NCBI GenBank assembly: GCA_023438065.1
Contig: JAEXRH010000012.1
Span: 806,001 to 870,000 of the forward strand
Reading direction: 5' to 3'
DNA from: Spirochaetota bacterium
GTDB lineage: Bacteria; Spirochaetota; Spirochaetia; Treponematales; Treponemataceae
Length of the DNA stretch: 64,000 nucleotides
Part shown: positions 61,933 through 64,000 of the stretch, piece after piece
Layout: each line of letters begins with the position of its first letter
Position numbering within the stretch: position 1 is the stretch's first letter
The notes under the pieces: generated by a model
Database searches by the model: none
What the model was told of the DNA's origin: nothing
What the model saw: the letters and a program-made list of their open reading frames with translations, nothing else
Program-made: the position numbers and the translations under genes

Positions 61933-62807
61933 CGGTTCCCTTCCTCAAGCTCCAGCTCGCCGGGAACGGCTTCATCCTCGTCGATCTCGCCCAGCTCGAG
62001 AAAAACGGGACCCCGCTCGCGATCGAACGGTTCGGCCTTACCGCGCGGACCCTCTGCGACCGCCGCTACGGCGTCGGGGCGACCGCGTGCGTATTCCTCG
62101 GGAAGGATAATGCCGCGAGGATATTCGGGGCGCAGGGGCAGGAGACGCGCGAGGCCGATGACGCGTATCTGTGCGCGGCCCGCTACGCGTTCGACTCAGG
62201 GAGACTTTCGGGTAAAAGTATCATTTTCCCGACGCCGTTCGGCGAAAAACGGCTCGACGTGCTCGGCGCCCACGAGTTCAGGCTCGCCCTCGGCTCGCCC
62301 TTCTCCCTTTTGACCGGAAAGGTCATCGCGGACGGAGGGCAGACGATCGCCGAGACCATCGAGCGCGAAGGGGTGCGCGCGTCCTATTCGGCGATCCACG
62401 TCCACGACGACGCGGTCGTCGCCTTCCCCGGCCCCGAGGGGGTCCTTTCCTACGGCCCGTTCAGCGCGCTCGTCCAGAAGGCCTTTCCCGGAAAGCAGGT
62501 TCTCCCGGTGATCGCGCGCGCGATCACCCGCGAGACGATTCTTGTCCGTACCGTGCCGAAGCGCGAGTCGGGAGCCTGCACCGCGGCCGTGGCCGCGCTC
62601 GTCGCGGGAAAGCTCGAGGGCATGGTCGACGCCGAGGCCATGGTCGTCTTCGAGCAGACCGGCAGCGACGGCCAGCCCGACTCGGCGATCGCGCGCGACC
62701 GCGACAACTCGCGGCGCCTCGCGGCGTTTTGGGAGTCGAACGAGCTTTCGGTGATCGGGTCGGGCGGCTATCTTTTCGAGGGGAAGTTCGACCTCAGCGA
62801 CGAGTGA
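61929..62807 (+). CDS. Diaminopimelate-epimerase-like protein without catalytic cysteines
   Basis: This 292-residue protein is read from GTG 61929, overlapping the ddl stop (GTGA). The N-terminus (LQLAGNGFILVD, RRYGVGATACVFLG) and fold pattern are those of DapF. The first active-site region aligns without gaps to FNADGSxxxxCGNGARC, with catalytic Cys replaced by Ala76 and the second Cys kept (C82). The second region KRESGAC replaces ACGSGAC, with Arg212 for the catalytic Cys and C217 matching the non-catalytic one. It is unlikely to be a classical two-Cys epimerase. Its operon place suggests a peptidoglycan role. Confidence 0.78.
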   Translation: MTVPFLKLQLAGNGFILVDLAQLEKNGTPLAIERFGLTARTLCDRRYGVGATACVFLGKDNAARIFGAQGQETREADDAYLCAARYAFDSGRLSGKSIIFPTPFGEKRLDVLGAHEFRLALGSPFSLLTGKVIADGGQTIAETIEREGVRASYSAIHVHDDAVVAFPGPEGVLSYGPFSALVQKAFPGKQVLPVIARAITRETILVRTVPKRESGACTAAVAALVAGKLEGMVDAEAMVVFEQTGSDGQPDSAIARDRDNSRRLAAFWESNELSVIGSGGYLFEGKFDLSDE

Positions 62808-62819
62808 GTCCGAGGCGGA

Positions 62820-63860
62820 TCAACGATGCCCTTCCGAGAGCAATGATAGTATCCCGAGTATCGTTCCCGAGCCGATCATGATGGATCCGGCGGTGTACGA
62901 AGGCTCGATGAACCGCGCGTCGGAATCCCGGACTTGAGCCCAGTAGGCCGCGAACCCGCACAGGAGCGTGCCCGCCCCGACGAGGGCGATCGCCCCGCCT
63001 TGCGGAAGTCGCGAGTTTATCCGCGTTCGCGGCTCGGCATAGCGAATGCCCCCGGTATCGGACGATCCTTCCTGAACGGCCGGGACCGCGACCCCCTTCG
63101 GAAGCCGCGTGACGACGGCGAACGGATGAACCTTCCAAAAGTCGACGACCTCCGTCGAGACCTTTTGCCTTTCAAGGGGCGGCGACTTCTCGTCCCTGGC
63201 CGAGGAGACCCGCTCTACCATCTCGCTCGCGCCGAGCGAGAGGGCGCCCCCGCCCGCGAGCGGGTCGGACATCGTACCCGCGACCGAGCCGACGAGCACG
63301 CTTCCCTCGAAGCAAAACACCCGATAGAGGGTGACTGTCGACGAGCCGGACGGGCTTGCCCCGCCTCCGCCGGTCGCGGAAAGCTCGGCCGCGCCCGTCT
63401 GTCCCCCGCCCGCCTTCACCGGGATGACGTCGAGCCCGAAATCGGTCCCCCGCACGCCCGCGACGAGGCTTGGCGAGGAAAGCTTGAACGAGGCGTTTCC
63501 CCCGAGTTTCGCGACCTTTGCGCGCACCCGGCCATAATAGAGTTCCCCGGATGTCTTGAGACCCATCGCGTCGGAGTCGCACTTGAACGTGGTATTTTCC
63601 GCTATCTGTATCGAGGCGTTTCCCCCCGAAAGCGCGATCTCCACGAAGGTCGAGTTTCCCGTCCTGATGATGTCCCCGGGACGGATCTCCGTGCCGACGG
63701 CGGCGGGATCGTCGGCGCGAACGGTCACGGTCGCGCCCGAACGAAGCAGAGAAAAGGATCCCCCCTCGGCGTATACGACGGTCGCGAAAGGAGAGGCGGC
63801 GAAGAGAAGGCTCCCGAGCGAGAGCGCGTAGACGATGGTCAGTACCCTTTTATTTCCCAT
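62820..63860 (-). CDS. FecR-domain exported protein
   Basis: This 346-residue protein starts at MGNKRVL (63860). It has a signal peptide (to about residue 30), a FecR domain at about 35-200 (GDIIRTGNSTFVEIALSGGNASIQIAENTTFKC, VAGVRGTDFGLDVIP, FEGSVLVGS), and two C-terminal hydrophobic segments (about 282-300 and 320-338). In spirochaetes such proteins are periplasmic or surface-associated and not linked to iron. The gene is divergent from the partial gene with 24 bases between starts. Confidence 0.85.
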   Translation of the reverse strand: MGNKRVLTIVYALSLGSLLFAASPFATVVYAEGGSFSLLRSGATVTVRADDPAAVGTEIRPGDIIRTGNSTFVEIALSGGNASIQIAENTTFKCDSDAMGLKTSGELYYGRVRAKVAKLGGNASFKLSSPSLVAGVRGTDFGLDVIPVKAGGGQTGAAELSATGGGGASPSGSSTVTLYRVFCFEGSVLVGSVAGTMSDPLAGGGALSLGASEMVERVSSARDEKSPPLERQKVSTEVVDFWKVHPFAVVTRLPKGVAVPAVQEGSSDTGGIRYAEPRTRINSRLPQGGAIALVGAGTLLCGFAAYWAQVRDSDARFIEPSYTAGSIMIGSGTILGILSLLSEGHR

Positions 63861-63871
63861 AGATATGATAT

Positions 63872-63900
63872 AGTATAAGTGTCGATGAGCAGGAATACAA
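63872..63900 (-). promoter_or_regulatory. Promoter of the FecR-domain gene, near-leaderless
   Basis: TTGTAT, 17-base spacer, TATACT on the minus strand; 11 bases to the ATG. The -35 lies inside the divergent coding start. Confidence 0.6.
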
Positions 63901-64000
63901 GCAAGATTGACGTTACAAAAACAGACGCCACGATCAACTCCATCCTGCTCGCGGAAACTCACGAGGCGGTGATCGGGGCGAACCATACCTGCCGTTTCAA
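63885..64000 (+). CDS. N-terminus of an unidentified protein (cut by window end)
   Basis: An ATG at 63885 opens 38 codons (MSRNTSKIDVTKTDATINSI...) running off the window. A TATAGT box ends 10 bases upstream, but no clear -35 or Shine-Dalgarno is present. There is too little sequence to name a family; there is no signal peptide. Confidence 0.5.
   Translation, partial: MSRNTSKIDVTKTDATINSILLAETHEAVIGANHTCRF

Overview
The window is GC-rich, gene-dense bacterial chromosome, most likely from a free-living or host-associated spirochaete of the Treponema/Spirochaetales type. Three things point that way. One is the block spoVG - tRNA-Gln - rplY - tilS - ftsH, which resembles the order I recall for Borrelia and Treponema. 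Another is a group-2 sigma factor gene behind a near-consensus sigma-54 promoter, as for Borrelia rpoS. The third is a set of lineage-type lipoproteins and unknown families (SH3 lipoprotein, FecR-domain exported protein, a large DUF5312-like protein). No rRNA, CRISPR array, prophage or complete insertion sequence was seen. Assignments are from reading protein motifs, not from searches.

Layout. 1-4,250: end of a phosphate permease, a metallo-hydrolase lipoprotein, a 166-base palindromic element, and an ABC-2 exporter (ATPase plus two permeases). 4,350-4,900: tRNA-Pro(CGG) with a duplicated 3' end and terminator, then tRNA-Asp(GTC). 5,050-8,170: a SurA/PpiD-like chaperone and a Maf-type (DUF115) protein. 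8,210-19,320 (minus strand): tilS-ftsH-TPR protein-HtrA-like protease-lepA, then rplY, tRNA-Gln(TTG), spoVG and ispE. 19,500: a hyper-acidic mini-protein. 19,830-25,150 (minus): the ribosome/GTPase cluster rplU-prp-rpmA-obg-nadD-yqeK-LCP protein-rsfS. 25,450-32,020: macrodomain, pentapeptide protein, PhzF-like, argS, pgeF and a DUF5312-like gene. 32,100-32,480: two tRNAs separated by an array of unrelated perfect hairpins. 32,560-44,500 (minus): apt, tsaD, a polysaccharide-deacetylase-like protein, the sigma factor, an M20 peptidase, galE, an ABC-F protein, an SH3 lipoprotein and an MFS-HEAT fusion. 44,520-53,800: pepF, an FGE-like protein, a patatin-barrel protein, a lipoprotein, recQ, a small membrane protein and hisH-hisF. 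53,950-58,650: a Gld-type ABC system with auxiliary proteins. 58,800-64,000: queD, murE-ddl-dapF-like, a FecR protein, and the start of a further gene.

How the genes work together. Much of the window is core physiology: translation and ribosome maturation (L25, L21, L27, Prp, Obg, RsfS, LepA, ArgS, TsaD, TilS, ABC-F), membrane and envelope protein quality control (FtsH, HtrA-like, PpiD-like), and peptidoglycan or envelope synthesis (MurE, Ddl, IspE, LCP, GalE).

Most notable observations: (1) the sigma-54 promoter in front of the sigma-factor gene, with upstream direct repeats and a dyad that look like activator sites; (2) at least eleven first genes of transcription units whose -10 box ends only 6-11 bases before the start codon, implying leaderless mRNAs, including a divergent gene pair with start codons only 24 bases apart; (3) a diaminopimelate-epimerase homologue lacking both catalytic cysteines inside a murE-ddl operon; (4) hairpin-rich arrays and tRNA-derived duplications around tRNA genes.
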